Assembly: GCF_028209395.1 (NCBI RefSeq)
Contig: NZ_JAQLDQ010000003.1
Location: 1-64,000, forward strand
Origin: Collinsella aerofaciens
GTDB taxonomy: Bacteria > Actinomycetota > Coriobacteriia > Coriobacteriales > Coriobacteriaceae
Length of the DNA: 64,000 bases
Direction of reading: 5' to 3'
Shown here: positions 23,562 to 32,069 of the stretch, piece by piece
Layout: each line of letters starts with the position of its first letter
Position numbering within the stretch: position 1 is the first letter of the stretch
Position numbers and translations under genes: made by a program
Notes under the pieces: generated by a model
Told to the model about the DNA's origin: nothing
What the model saw: the letters and a program-made list of their open reading frames with translations, nothing else
Database searches by the model: none

Positions 23562-24266
23562 ATGCCTTATTACTATGGATACGGCTTTGGCATCGACCCG
23601 CTGTACCTGCTGGTTGTTCTTGTCTGCACGGTGATTGGTCTTGCCGCACAGAACTATATCAACTCGACGTACAAAACCTGGTCCAAGGTTCGCTCGGACG
23701 GCGACACGGGCGCCACGGTCGCTCGCCGCATGCTCGACGCCAACGGCTGCAACGCCGTGGGTATCAAGGGTGTCGCCGGCGAGCTCACCGACCATTACAA
23801 CCCGCAGGACAATAACCTGTATCTCTCGGATGCCAACCGTTCGGGCGGGTCGGTCGCAAGCGTTGCCGTCGCCTGCCACGAGGCGGGCCATGCCGCCCAG
23901 CGTCAAAGCGGTTACGCCATGATGAAGGTTCGCACCGCCCTCGTGCCGGTCGTCAACTTTACCCAGAACACCTGGACCATCGTGTTGCTCTTGGGCCTGT
24001 TTATGAACATCGCGGGACTCACGACCCTCGCACTGATCTTCTTCTCGTTTAGCGTGCTGTTCCAACTGGTTACGCTGCCGGTTGAGATTGATGCCAGCCG
24101 GCGTGCCGTGGCGTATATTGAGCAGTCGGGTATGAGCTCCAAGCAGGTCAACGGTGCCAAGAAGGTGCTGACGGCCGCCGCGCTTACCTATGTGGCTGCG
24201 GCGCTCACCTCGATTATTCAGCTGCTCTATCTTATGGCTCGCTACAACAGAAACTCCAACCGATAA
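23562..24266 (+). CDS. membrane zinc metallopeptidase (YugP family)
   Basis: The 234-residue protein has an N-terminal membrane segment (about 11-30), a zincin motif HEAGH (His106, Glu107, His110) and two or three further membrane segments (about 138-172 and 205-228). This matches the DUF2268/YugP-like neutral zinc metallopeptidases, whose substrates are unknown. GGAGG lies 8 bases before ATG. A GC-rich hairpin follows. Confidence 0.85.
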   Translation: MPYYYGYGFGIDPLYLLVVLVCTVIGLAAQNYINSTYKTWSKVRSDGDTGATVARRMLDANGCNAVGIKGVAGELTDHYNPQDNNLYLSDANRSGGSVASVAVACHEAGHAAQRQSGYAMMKVRTALVPVVNFTQNTWTIVLLLGLFMNIAGLTTLALIFFSFSVLFQLVTLPVEIDASRRAVAYIEQSGMSSKQVNGAKKVLTAAALTYVAAALTSIIQLLYLMARYNRNSNR

Positions 24267-24282
24267 CAAATGGGACAGGCAG

Positions 24283-24312
24283 GCGCCGCGGGGATTCGTG
24301 TCCCCGCGGCGC
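24283..24312 (+). terminator. GC-rich hairpin after the zinc peptidase gene
   Basis: GCGCCGCGGGGA pairs perfectly with TCCCCGCGGCGC around TTCGTG. No T run follows, so it may be a weak terminator or 3' stabiliser. The bases just before it read TGGGACAGG, a segment also found in other intergenic hairpins here. Confidence 0.5.
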
Positions 24313-24381
24313 TGTACTATGTGTTGGACTTGAATTTGCGCAGGGCCGGAGCCCATGTGCACGATGACGAAAGGAGGCTGC

Positions 24382-25833
24382 GTGGCGGGCTGGAATCTAA
24401 CCGGCAATGCCGTTTCCGCCGAGTTCGACGGTTCGGACGATCAGGAGCGCAAGGAGCTCAGCGTGAGCCAGGCGGTGGAGATCGCCGCCGGCGCGCTCGA
24501 TGCCATTCCGCAGCTGAGCGTTTTGGGCGAGGTCACGGGTTTTCGTGGTCCCAACGCCCGAAGCGGCCACTGCTACTTTCAGATCAAGGACGACTCGGCG
24601 GCCGTCGACTGCATCATCTGGAAGGGCGCCTATCTCAAGCGCACGTTCGATCTGCGCGACGGCATGCAGGTGAGCTTTAAGGGCAGCTTCAATCTCTATA
24701 AGGCCACGGGCCGCATGAGCTTTGTCGCTCGCTCGTTTTCGCTGGCGGGGGAGGGTCTGCTGCGTCAACAAGTGGCGCAACTGGCCGAAAAGCTACGCCG
24801 CGAGGGCCTGATGGACGAAGCGCGTAAGCGCCGCATCCCGGTGTTTTGCTCCCGCGTGGCGGTCGTTACCTCGCTTTCGGGTGCCGTAATCGACGACGTC
24901 AAGCGCACATTGCGTCGTCGCAACCCGCTCGTCGAGCTCGTCTGCGTGGGCGCTAAGGTTCAAGGCGAGGGTGCGCCGGCCGAGCTTATTGAGGGCCTGC
25001 GCCGTGCCGCCGCCATCACGCCAGCGCCCGACTGCATCTTGCTGGTGCGCGGCGGCGGCTCCTTTGAGGACCTCATGACCTTTAATGACGAGGAGCTTGC
25101 CCGCGCGGTGGCGGCTTGTCCTGTGCCCGTGGTGACCGGCATTGGCCATGAGCCCGATACCTCGATCTGCGATATGGTGAGCGACCGCCGCGCCTCCACG
25201 CCCACGGCGGCGGCCGAATCGGTGGCGCCGGCTATGACGGAGTTGGCCGATGTACTCGAGGCGCGCCATCAGCGCCTGGGTGCCGCGATGGCATCGATGA
25301 TTGGGTCGAATCAGGTTGATCTGGAGATGCTCGACCAGCGCGGTCGCCGCGCCTGGGATACCTATACGGCCCGCTTGGGCGATGCGCTCGATGCGGCTGC
25401 GTGCCGCCCGTGCCTCAACGACCCAACGTTTATGGTCGAGCGTCGCGAATCGGAGCTTGCGCTGACTGCCGATCGCCTGTCGGGCGCCATAGTACGTTCG
25501 GTCGGGACATTCCGCTCCAACTTTGAGCGCCTGCCCGAGCGTCTGGTTGCAAGCACCTCGGGGCTCGATGGCAAGCGCCATGCGCTCGCGCTTGCGAGTT
25601 CCCGTCTGGAGCATCAGGGGCGCACGATGCTCAACAAGCCCGCGTCCGACCTGGGCCGTGCGGCAGCCTCACTCGATGCCCTGTCGCCGCTCAAGGTGCT
25701 TGCCCGCGGTTACTCCATCGCGTACAGCGATGACGGTGTGGCTACGAGCGCCAAGACCTTTAAGCCGGGCGACGCCATCCGCGTGCGTATGGCAGACGGC
25801 AACGTGGCTGCAACGGTCGATACGGTCGAGTAG
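24382..25833 (+). CDS. xseA: exodeoxyribonuclease VII large subunit
   Basis: About 483 residues with an N-terminal OB-fold (LSVLGEVTGFRGPNARSGHCYFQIKD), the exonuclease VII core with VRGGGSFEDLMTFNDE and GIGHEPDTSICD, and a helical C-terminal region. With XseB it degrades single-stranded DNA to oligonucleotides. GTG 24382 is chosen because AAAGGAGG ends 4 bases before it; an upstream ATG at 24355 is in frame but lacks such a site. xseB follows 42 bp later. Confidence 0.93.
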   Translation: MAGWNLTGNAVSAEFDGSDDQERKELSVSQAVEIAAGALDAIPQLSVLGEVTGFRGPNARSGHCYFQIKDDSAAVDCIIWKGAYLKRTFDLRDGMQVSFKGSFNLYKATGRMSFVARSFSLAGEGLLRQQVAQLAEKLRREGLMDEARKRRIPVFCSRVAVVTSLSGAVIDDVKRTLRRRNPLVELVCVGAKVQGEGAPAELIEGLRRAAAITPAPDCILLVRGGGSFEDLMTFNDEELARAVAACPVPVVTGIGHEPDTSICDMVSDRRASTPTAAAESVAPAMTELADVLEARHQRLGAAMASMIGSNQVDLEMLDQRGRRAWDTYTARLGDALDAAACRPCLNDPTFMVERRESELALTADRLSGAIVRSVGTFRSNFERLPERLVASTSGLDGKRHALALASSRLEHQGRTMLNKPASDLGRAAASLDALSPLKVLARGYSIAYSDDGVATSAKTFKPGDAIRVRMADGNVAATVDTVE

Positions 25834-25875
25834 GCCGCGTTTCATAGCGATAAACCTTTAGGAAAGGAAACAGAT

Positions 25876-26142
25876 ATGGCAGAGAAGACCCCGGTCGAGC
25901 AGCTTACGTACAAGCAGGCCTCGCAGGAGCTGGAGCTCATCATCCGCAGCTTGGAGTCGGGCGATATGGAGCTCGAGGAGTCGCTCGAGAGCTATACCCG
26001 CGGCGTCGAGCTCCTCAAGAGCCTGCGTAGTCGCTTGTCCGATGCCGAGCAGAAGGTCTCGGTGCTCTTGAAGGACGTCGACGGCAACGACGTGCTCGCC
26101 GACGGCGAAGCCGCCAACACCGACGACAGCCTCTCGTTCTAA
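25876..26142 (+). CDS. xseB: exodeoxyribonuclease VII small subunit
   Basis: The 88-residue protein is the helical hairpin small subunit: LTYKQASQELELIIRSLESG, then MELEESLESYTRGVELLKSL. It binds several copies to XseA. Ribosome site AAAGGAAA. It is operonic with xseA. Confidence 0.93.
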   Translation: MAEKTPVEQLTYKQASQELELIIRSLESGDMELEESLESYTRGVELLKSLRSRLSDAEQKVSVLLKDVDGNDVLADGEAANTDDSLSF

Positions 26143-26163
26143 CCACCTCGCAGCCTACTTTGG

Positions 26164-26273
26164 GGTAGTCTTTTTGGGACGGGGCTTTTTTGACTACCCT
26201 TGCGCGATGGCTCGCCGAGTGCTTGCGCTTGCAAAAAAAGTAGTCAAAAAAGCCCCGTCCCAAAAAGACTACC
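26164..26273. repeat. perfect 34-bp inverted repeat between xseB and the HIT gene
   Basis: Arms 26164-26197 and 26240-26273 are exact inverted copies around a 42-base loop. Each arm is itself symmetric: GGTAGTC, T run, GGGACGGGGC, T run, GACTAC. In RNA it would form a very stable stem; its last base is 25 bases before the HIT gene start. Confidence 0.85.
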
Positions 26274-26298
26274 TTGGTCTGTGAGAAAGGAACCAACC

Positions 26299-26634
26299 AT
26301 GTGTGATTGCATCTTCTGCAAAATTGCCAACCACGAGATCCCCTCGACCGTTGTCTATGAGGACGACCAGGTCATCGCGTTCGACGACCTCAATCCCCAG
26401 GCGCCGGTCCACACGCTCGTGATCCCCAAGAAGCACTACAGCGACATCGCCGACAACGTACCGGCCGAGACCATGGGCGCCATGGCTCACGCCATCCAGG
26501 AGGTCGCTAAGGCCAAGGGCTTGGAGGACGGTTTCCGCGTCATCTCCAACAAGGGCGTTAACGCCGGCCAGACCGTCATGCACTTCCACATGCACGTTCT
26601 CGGCGGCAAGAACCTGGGCGAGAACCTCATCTGA
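26299..26634 (+). CDS. HIT family nucleotide-binding protein
   Basis: The 111-residue protein starts CDCIFCKIANHEIPST and ends with the histidine triad HFHMHVLGG, as in HinT-type purine nucleoside phosphoramidases. These hydrolyse AMP-linked amines or acyl-AMP. AAAGGAA lies 8 bases before ATG 26299. It sits directly downstream of a 34-bp inverted repeat and ends at a terminator. Confidence 0.92.
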   Translation: MCDCIFCKIANHEIPSTVVYEDDQVIAFDDLNPQAPVHTLVIPKKHYSDIADNVPAETMGAMAHAIQEVAKAKGLEDGFRVISNKGVNAGQTVMHFHMHVLGGKNLGENLI

Positions 26635-26694
26635 GGGCGCCTCTTCCGTGCAATGAAACGGAAGCTCAGGCATCGATAACTTATATATCAACGC

Positions 26695-26733
26695 CAATAA
26701 ACCCGAGCGCGAGGGCGTTTGGGTTTATTATTG
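26695..26733 (+). terminator. terminator after the HIT gene
   Basis: CAATAAACCC pairs with GGGTTTATTATTG around a GC-rich loop, 60 bases after the stop. Confidence 0.65.
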
Positions 26734-26782
26734 AAGCGTATGTAACCTGGCGGCGCCACACCGCCTGTTAGTAGGGAGACAC

Positions 26783-27961
26783 ATGAACGTTCTGGTCGTC
26801 AACGCAGGATCTTCGACCCTTAAGTATCAGGTCATCGATACCAAGTCCCACAAGGTGTCCGCAAAGGGCTCCTGCGAGCGCGTCTGCTTTACCGGCGGTA
26901 CCTTCACCCACGCTGCCAACGGTTCCAAGAAGGTGACCGAGAACATCGAGTTCCCCGACCACAAGGTCGCCATCGAGGTCGTCCTGAAGGACCTCGAGGC
27001 CAACGGCGTCAAGATCGAGGGTATCGGCCACCGTATCGTTCAGGGCGGTTGGTACTTCGGTGATTCCTCCCTCGTCGACGAGGACGTCCTCGCCAAGATC
27101 CGCGAGGTTGCTCCGCTCGCCCCGCTGCACAATAACCCCGAGGCCAACGTTATCGAGTACTGCCTCGAGCAGTATCCCGACCTGCCCAACGTCACGGTTT
27201 ACGACACCGCTTTCCACTTCAACATGCCCGAGGTCGCCAAGACTTACGCCCTGCCCAAGGACGTCTGCGACAAGCTGCACATCCGTAAGTACGGCGCCCA
27301 CGGCACCAGCTACCGTTACATCTCCAAGAAGGTCGCCGAGATGACCAACGGCGAGGCCCGCAAGGTCGTCGTGTGCCATATCGGCTCCGGCGCTTCCCTG
27401 TGCGCCATCGAGGACGGCAAGTGCATGGACACCACCATGGGCTTGACGCCGCTCGACGGCGTTATGATGGGCACCCGCTGCGGCTCCATCGACCCGGCTA
27501 CCGTGTGCTACCTGCAGCGCGAGGGCGGCTACACCTTCGACGAGGTCGACGAGATGATGAACAAGAAGTCCGGCCTTTTGGCTGTGACCGGCGGCAAGAC
27601 CAACGACTGCCGCAACGTCGAGGAGCTCGCCGCCGCTGGTGACCCCGATGCTCAGCTCGCCTTCGACATGTTTGTCTACAAGATTGCCGCCAAGGCTGCC
27701 GAGATGGCTACTTCTATGTGCGGTATGGACACCCTGGTCTTTACTGCCGGTATCGGCGAGCACGCTCCGGCTGTTCGCGCCGGCGTTGCCGACCGTCTGG
27801 CCTTTATGGGCGTCAAGATGGATCATGCCCGCAACGCCCTGCGTGGTGACGGCGCTTGGTGCCTGTCTGCCAAGGATTCCAAGGTCAAGATTTTCGTCAT
27901 CCCCACGGACGAGGAGTTCATGATCGCTTCCGACGTCGAGCGCATCGTCAACGGCAAGTAA
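26783..27961 (+). CDS. ackA: acetate kinase paralogue 1 (altered active-site residues)
   Basis: The 392-residue protein has the ASKHA acetate-kinase fold: MNVLVVNAGSST, GHRIVQGG, DTAFH, MGTRCGS and TDEE near the end. Compared with the downstream paralogue and with characterised acetate kinases, it has Tyr177 in HGTSY where His is usual and Ser202 in HIGSGAS where Asn is usual. Other key residues (His173, Arg232, the late Glu) remain. It may be an acetate kinase with changed kinetics or act on another short acid. Strong codon bias to C-ending codons suggests high expression. A terminator separates it from copy 2. Confidence 0.88.
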   Translation: MNVLVVNAGSSTLKYQVIDTKSHKVSAKGSCERVCFTGGTFTHAANGSKKVTENIEFPDHKVAIEVVLKDLEANGVKIEGIGHRIVQGGWYFGDSSLVDEDVLAKIREVAPLAPLHNNPEANVIEYCLEQYPDLPNVTVYDTAFHFNMPEVAKTYALPKDVCDKLHIRKYGAHGTSYRYISKKVAEMTNGEARKVVVCHIGSGASLCAIEDGKCMDTTMGLTPLDGVMMGTRCGSIDPATVCYLQREGGYTFDEVDEMMNKKSGLLAVTGGKTNDCRNVEELAAAGDPDAQLAFDMFVYKIAAKAAEMATSMCGMDTLVFTAGIGEHAPAVRAGVADRLAFMGVKMDHARNALRGDGAWCLSAKDSKVKIFVIPTDEEFMIASDVERIVNGK

Positions 27962-27965
27962 TTGC

Positions 27966-28012
27966 AAGAGGGGAGGGGCTGGACGACCGAGCGCCGTTCG
28001 GCCCCTCTTTTG
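27966..28012 (+). terminator. terminator after acetate kinase 1
   Basis: AAGAGGGG pairs with CCCCTCTT, followed by TTGCG; the stem encloses a GC-rich loop. It suggests the two acetate kinases can be transcribed separately. Confidence 0.6.
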
Positions 28013-28125
28013 CGCTCGTTGGGCGATATGACTGATAGTTATTTATTAAGTTGTGATAACTTCTTATTAAAATGCGGCCGCCTTAAGGGGTCTGCGTCGA
28101 CCGTATTGCACTGCAAAGGAGTCTC

Positions 28126-29304
28126 ATGAACGTACTTGTTGTCAACGCCGGCAGCTCAAGCCTTAAATATCAGCTTTTGGATACCGATACCCGAGAGGTT
28201 TTCGCCAAGGGCAACTGCGAACGTATCGGTTCGGACATGGGCATCTTTGGCCACTCCGAGAACGGTGGCGCCAAGCAGACCGAGGAGGTCCCTTTCCCCG
28301 ATCATCGCTCTGCTATCGCTCGCGTGCTCGAGGAGCTCGAGAAGACCGACTTTACGATTGATGGCATTGGCCATCGTATCGTTCAGGGCGGCTGGCACTT
28401 CGATGATTCCGCGGTCGTCGACGATGAGGTCATGGCTAAGATCCTTGAGGTGGCCCCGCTCGCTCCGCTGCACAATTACGGCGAGGCCGCGGCAATCGAA
28501 TATTGCCGCGAGAAGTATCCGGAGCTGCCCAACGTGGCCGTCTTCGACACCTCGTTCCACATGACCATGCCCGAGGTCGCCTACACCTACGCGCTGCCCA
28601 AGGACGTGTGCGACAAGTACCACGTGCGTAAGTACGGCGCACACGGTACGAGCCACCGCTACGAGTGGATGATGGCCAAGGAGATCCTGGGTTCGCGCTG
28701 CCACCGTCTGCTTTCGTGTCATCTGGGCAACGGTGCTTCGCTTGCTGCCATCGAGGACGGTGTGTGCCGCGATACCACGATGGGCCTCACGCCGCTTGAC
28801 GGCCTGATGATGGGTACCCGCTGCGGTTCCATTGACCCGGCCACCGTGTGTTATCTGCAGCGCGAGGGCGGCTACAGCTATCAGGAAGTCGATGACATGA
28901 TGAACAAGCAGTCCGGTCTGCTTGCCATCTCGGGCATCTCCAACGACGCTCGCGACATCCGTACACGCGCCTCCGCGGGCGACGAGCGCTGCCTGCTCGC
29001 CTTCGATATGTTCGCCTACAAGGCCATGCAGCAGGCCGGCTCCATGATCGCTTCCATGGCGGGCGTGGATACCATCACCTTTACCGCCGGTATCGGCGAG
29101 AACGACTGGTCGATCCGCAAGGCCTTCTGCGACTGCTTTGAGTGGCTGGGCGTGCGCATCGACACCAACAAGAACCGCGAGGCCGTGGGCAACGGCCCGC
29201 AGGTCATCAGCGCCGCCGGCTCTTCCGTCACGGTCATGGTCATCCCCACCGACGAGGAATACATGATCGCCCACGACGTCGAGCGCCTGACCGCGAACAA
29301 CTAG
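28126..29304 (+). CDS. ackA: acetate kinase paralogue 2 (canonical active site)
   Basis: Also 392 residues, co-linear with paralogue 1 without gaps, but with the canonical HGTSHRY (His177) and HLGNGAS (Asn202). It converts acetyl phosphate and ADP to acetate and ATP. AAAGGAG lies 7 bases before ATG. The upstream 28013-28125 is AT-rich and contains AAGTT-GTGAT-AACTT, a small palindrome near possible promoter boxes. It is followed by a clear terminator and by the convergent pta gene. Confidence 0.93.
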   Translation: MNVLVVNAGSSSLKYQLLDTDTREVFAKGNCERIGSDMGIFGHSENGGAKQTEEVPFPDHRSAIARVLEELEKTDFTIDGIGHRIVQGGWHFDDSAVVDDEVMAKILEVAPLAPLHNYGEAAAIEYCREKYPELPNVAVFDTSFHMTMPEVAYTYALPKDVCDKYHVRKYGAHGTSHRYEWMMAKEILGSRCHRLLSCHLGNGASLAAIEDGVCRDTTMGLTPLDGLMMGTRCGSIDPATVCYLQREGGYSYQEVDDMMNKQSGLLAISGISNDARDIRTRASAGDERCLLAFDMFAYKAMQQAGSMIASMAGVDTITFTAGIGENDWSIRKAFCDCFEWLGVRIDTNKNREAVGNGPQVISAAGSSVTVMVIPTDEEYMIAHDVERLTANN

Positions 29305-29326
29305 CGCGTTCGATTGCGATTGAACG

Positions 29327-29359
29327 AAAGGCCTCCCGAGCAGTTCGGGAGGCCTTTTT
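29327..29359 (+). terminator. terminator after acetate kinase 2
   Basis: AAAGGCCTCCCGA pairs with TCGGGAGGCCTTT around GCAGT, followed by TTG, 22 bases after the stop. The bases 29360-29507 after it hold nothing I can support. Confidence 0.88.
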
Positions 29360-29507
29360 GCTAGCAGGCGGAAATTCCAGCCTCAAAGTGATTACCACCA
29401 GCAACGCCTGCGCTCCCAGCAACGATACCCATCCATTCAGATCTTCAGCTCCAGCTCGTAGCCAAGCCGCCGTCCACCCCAGATACCCTAATTGCTACGT
29501 TGCGGTA

Positions 29508-29639
29508 GAAGGCCGTACGGGCTAACCCCTGAAAAACAATCCGCAGACCAGAAACGCCCCCGTTCGTAGCTCCGGAGGAGCAGAACGGGGGCGTTTCATT
29601 GGTCGAGGACGTTTTCAGGGGTTAGCCCGTACGGCCTTC
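29508..29639. repeat. 28-bp perfect inverted repeat with a second nested hairpin
   Basis: Arms 29508-29535 and 29612-29639 are exact inverted copies. Inside, GACCA/TGGTC and GAAACGCCCCCGTTC (29551-29565) with GAACGGGGGCGTTTC (29583-29597) form a second stem capped by GCTCC-GGA-GGAGC. The whole 132-base element lies 15 bp from the pta stop codon, between convergent transcripts. Confidence 0.85.
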
Positions 29640-29654
29640 GGGCGAGTGCGTACG

Positions 29655-30635
29655 CTACTCAGCCATCTGAGCCTGGACGGCGGTGATGGCCACGACACCC
29701 ACGATGTCGTCGGCAGAGCAGCCGCGCGAAAGGTCGTTAACCGGCTTGGCGATGCCCTGCAGGATGGGGCCGTAGGCGTCGGCGCCGGCGAAGCGCTGGA
29801 CCAGCTTGTAGCCGATATTGCCTGCCTCGAGGTCGGGGAACACGAGCACGTTGGCCTTGCCGGCAACGGAGGAGCCGGGAGCCTTGAGCTGGGCGACGGT
29901 GGGGACGATAGCGGCATCGAGCTGCAGGTCGCCGTCGATGGCGAGCTCGGGAGCCTTCTCCTTGCAGAACTTTACGGCCTCTTGGACCTTCTTGGCGACC
30001 TCGCCGCCGGCGGAGCCCATGGTGGAGTAGGAGAGCATGGCCACGTGCGGCTCAACGTTGCCCATGAAGGTGGACCAGGAGTGAGCGGAGGCGATGGCGA
30101 TCTCGGAGAGCTCGTCGGAGGACGGGTTGATGTTGAGGCCGCAGTCGGCGAAGATCAGCGTGCCGTCGGTGCCGAACTGCGGGGTGTCGGTGCACATCAC
30201 GAAGAAGGCCGAGACCAGCTTGGTGCCCGGGGCGGTCTTGAGGATCTGAAGTGCAGGGCGCAGGGTGTCGGCGGTGGAGTGGCAGGCGCCGGAGACCAGG
30301 CCGTCGGCGTCGCCCATCTTGACCATCATGGTGCCAAAGTAGGTGGCGTCCATCACCTGGGCGCGAGCCTGCTCGATGGTAACGCCCTTCTTGGCGCGGA
30401 TCTCAGCAAACTTCTGCGCATACTCCTCGTGCTTCTCGGCATTGCGCGGGTCGATGACGGTAGCGCCGGGAACGTTGATCTCGTCGGGGTTGCCCAGGAT
30501 GACGATCTTTGCCAGGCCCTCCTCGATGATTTTGGTGGCCGCGACGATAGTGCGCGGATCCTCGCCCTCGGGCAGGACGATCGTCTTAAGGTCGGCCTTG
30601 GCGGCAGACTTCATACGGTTTAGGAAATCGCTCAT
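29655..30635 (-). CDS. pta: phosphate acetyltransferase
   Basis: The 326-residue protein is a short-form Pta: LKTIVLPEGEDPRT at the N-terminus, GLVSGACHSTADTLRPAL and SYSTMGSAGG. It converts acetyl-CoA and phosphate to acetyl phosphate, the substrate of the acetate kinases encoded convergently. Length matches the single-domain family. TAAGGAG lies upstream of ATG 30635. Confidence 0.95.
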   Translation of the reverse strand: MSDFLNRMKSAAKADLKTIVLPEGEDPRTIVAATKIIEEGLAKIVILGNPDEINVPGATVIDPRNAEKHEEYAQKFAEIRAKKGVTIEQARAQVMDATYFGTMMVKMGDADGLVSGACHSTADTLRPALQILKTAPGTKLVSAFFVMCTDTPQFGTDGTLIFADCGLNINPSSDELSEIAIASAHSWSTFMGNVEPHVAMLSYSTMGSAGGEVAKKVQEAVKFCKEKAPELAIDGDLQLDAAIVPTVAQLKAPGSSVAGKANVLVFPDLEAGNIGYKLVQRFAGADAYGPILQGIAKPVNDLSRGCSADDIVGVVAITAVQAQMAE

Positions 30636-30762
30636 GTTACTCCTTACAAGCGTTTCGCTAAGCTCCAGGCACCCGGCTGTTCACGAATAAACCCGCTGCT
30701 AGCGGGTTTACCTTTCAATTATGTACGCCGCGGTGCTTGAGCTTTCCTTGTGTGGCAAGCTC

Positions 30763-30788
30763 ATTATAGGACGCATTAGCGCTATAAT
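30763..30788. promoter_or_regulatory. facing -10 boxes of the divergent pta and glf promoters
   Basis: A perfect TATAAT lies on the minus strand (30768-30763) and another on the plus strand (30783-30788), 14 bp apart, inside TTATAG...CTATAA symmetry. The -35 boxes are poor on both sides. The two promoters would overlap and compete. Confidence 0.45.
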
Positions 30789-30866
30789 CGCTCTGATAAA
30801 TATGTCTCGAAGAATGTTCGAGAAAAGCCCAGCTAACGAGCCCGTGGCTTTTGACAAGGAGTATCG

Positions 30867-32069
30867 ATGCAGATTACCTCAGGCCTGCCTGAAGGCTTTA
30901 ACGCCGGCGCGTACGACATGATTGTCGTCGGTGCTGGATATGCCGGTGCCGTTTGCGCCCGCCGTCTTGCCGAGACCATCGGCTATCGTGTTGCCGTTTT
31001 GGAGCGCCGTAGCCACATTGCGGGCAATGCCTATGACTGCACTGACGAGGCCGGAATCCTGATTCACGAGTACGGTCCGCATATCTATCACACCTTTAAC
31101 GAGCGCGTGCACAATTTCCTGTCGCGCTTTACCAAGTGGACGGATTATCAGCACAAGGTGCTCGCCAACATCAACGGTACCCTTATGCCCGTGCCCTTCA
31201 ACCATGCGAGTCTCAAGCTCGCCTTTGGTGACGAGCGCGGCGAGGAGCTGTATCAGAAGCTCGTGGAGACCTTTGGCAAGGATGTCAAGGTGCCCATTAT
31301 GGAGCTGCGTAAGAAGAACGACCCGGATCTTGCCGAGGTCGCCGATTACGTCTACGAGAACGTCTTTTTACATTACACCATGAAGCAGTGGGGCCAGACG
31401 CCCGATCAGATCGACCCCTCGATCACCGGCCGCGTTCCCGTCTTTGTGGGCGATGATGACCGCTACTTCCCGCAAGCTCCCTTCCAGGGCATGCCGCAGG
31501 AGGGCTACACGGCGCTCTTTGAGCACATGCTCGACCACGACCTGATCGACGTGTTCTGCGACGTGGACGCCCGTGACCTCTTTGAAATCGACGACACCAC
31601 CGTCAAGATCGACGGCAAGGTCTATGGTGGCGAGATCGTCTACACCGGTCCACTCGACGAGCTGTTCAACCTCGACTTGGGTGCGTTGCCGTACCGCACG
31701 CTCGATATGAAGTTCGAGACGCTCGATATGGACCGGTTCCAGCCCGTGGGCACTGTCAACTACACCACGAGCGAGGACTACACGCGCATCACCGAGTTCA
31801 AGAACATGACCGGTCAGGTCCTGCCCGGCAAGACCACCATCATGAAGGAGTACTCCAAGGCCTATACGCCCGGCTCGGGCGAGACGCCGTACTACGCCAT
31901 TCTTGAGCCCGAGAACCGTGAGCTCTATGAGCGCTATCTTGAGCGCGTCCAGAACCTGACGAACTTCCACCCGGTGGGTCGTCTGGCCGAGTATCGTTAC
32001 TACGATATGGACGCCGTGACCAATTCTGCCCTCGATCTTTCGGATGAGATTATCGCCTGCCATGCATAA
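30867..32069 (+). CDS. glf: UDP-galactopyranose mutase
   Basis: The 400-residue flavoenzyme has the FAD-binding start MIVVGAGYAGAVCARRLAE, ERRSHIAGNAYD, EYGPHIYHT and RVPVFVGDDDRYFPQ with conserved substrate Arg/Tyr residues. It interconverts UDP-Galp and UDP-Galf, giving galactofuranose for surface glycans. A glycosyltransferase gene overlaps its end by 8 bases. The first 15 residues before the dinucleotide fold are unusual but carry the only good start (GGAG 7 bases upstream). Confidence 0.93.
   Translation: MQITSGLPEGFNAGAYDMIVVGAGYAGAVCARRLAETIGYRVAVLERRSHIAGNAYDCTDEAGILIHEYGPHIYHTFNERVHNFLSRFTKWTDYQHKVLANINGTLMPVPFNHASLKLAFGDERGEELYQKLVETFGKDVKVPIMELRKKNDPDLAEVADYVYENVFLHYTMKQWGQTPDQIDPSITGRVPVFVGDDDRYFPQAPFQGMPQEGYTALFEHMLDHDLIDVFCDVDARDLFEIDDTTVKIDGKVYGGEIVYTGPLDELFNLDLGALPYRTLDMKFETLDMDRFQPVGTVNYTTSEDYTRITEFKNMTGQVLPGKTTIMKEYSKAYTPGSGETPYYAILEPENRELYERYLERVQNLTNFHPVGRLAEYRYYDMDAVTNSALDLSDEIIACHA

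Noticed and set aside
26768..27967. Long antisense frames opposite both acetate kinases and pta
   Set aside because: Same codon-bias effect; the sense genes have full family motifs, and the antisense products match nothing recognisable.
29360..29507. Possible decayed gene between the ackA terminator and the nested palindrome
   Set aside because: Open frames exist on both strands, but none has a start with ribosome site or a recognisable family.
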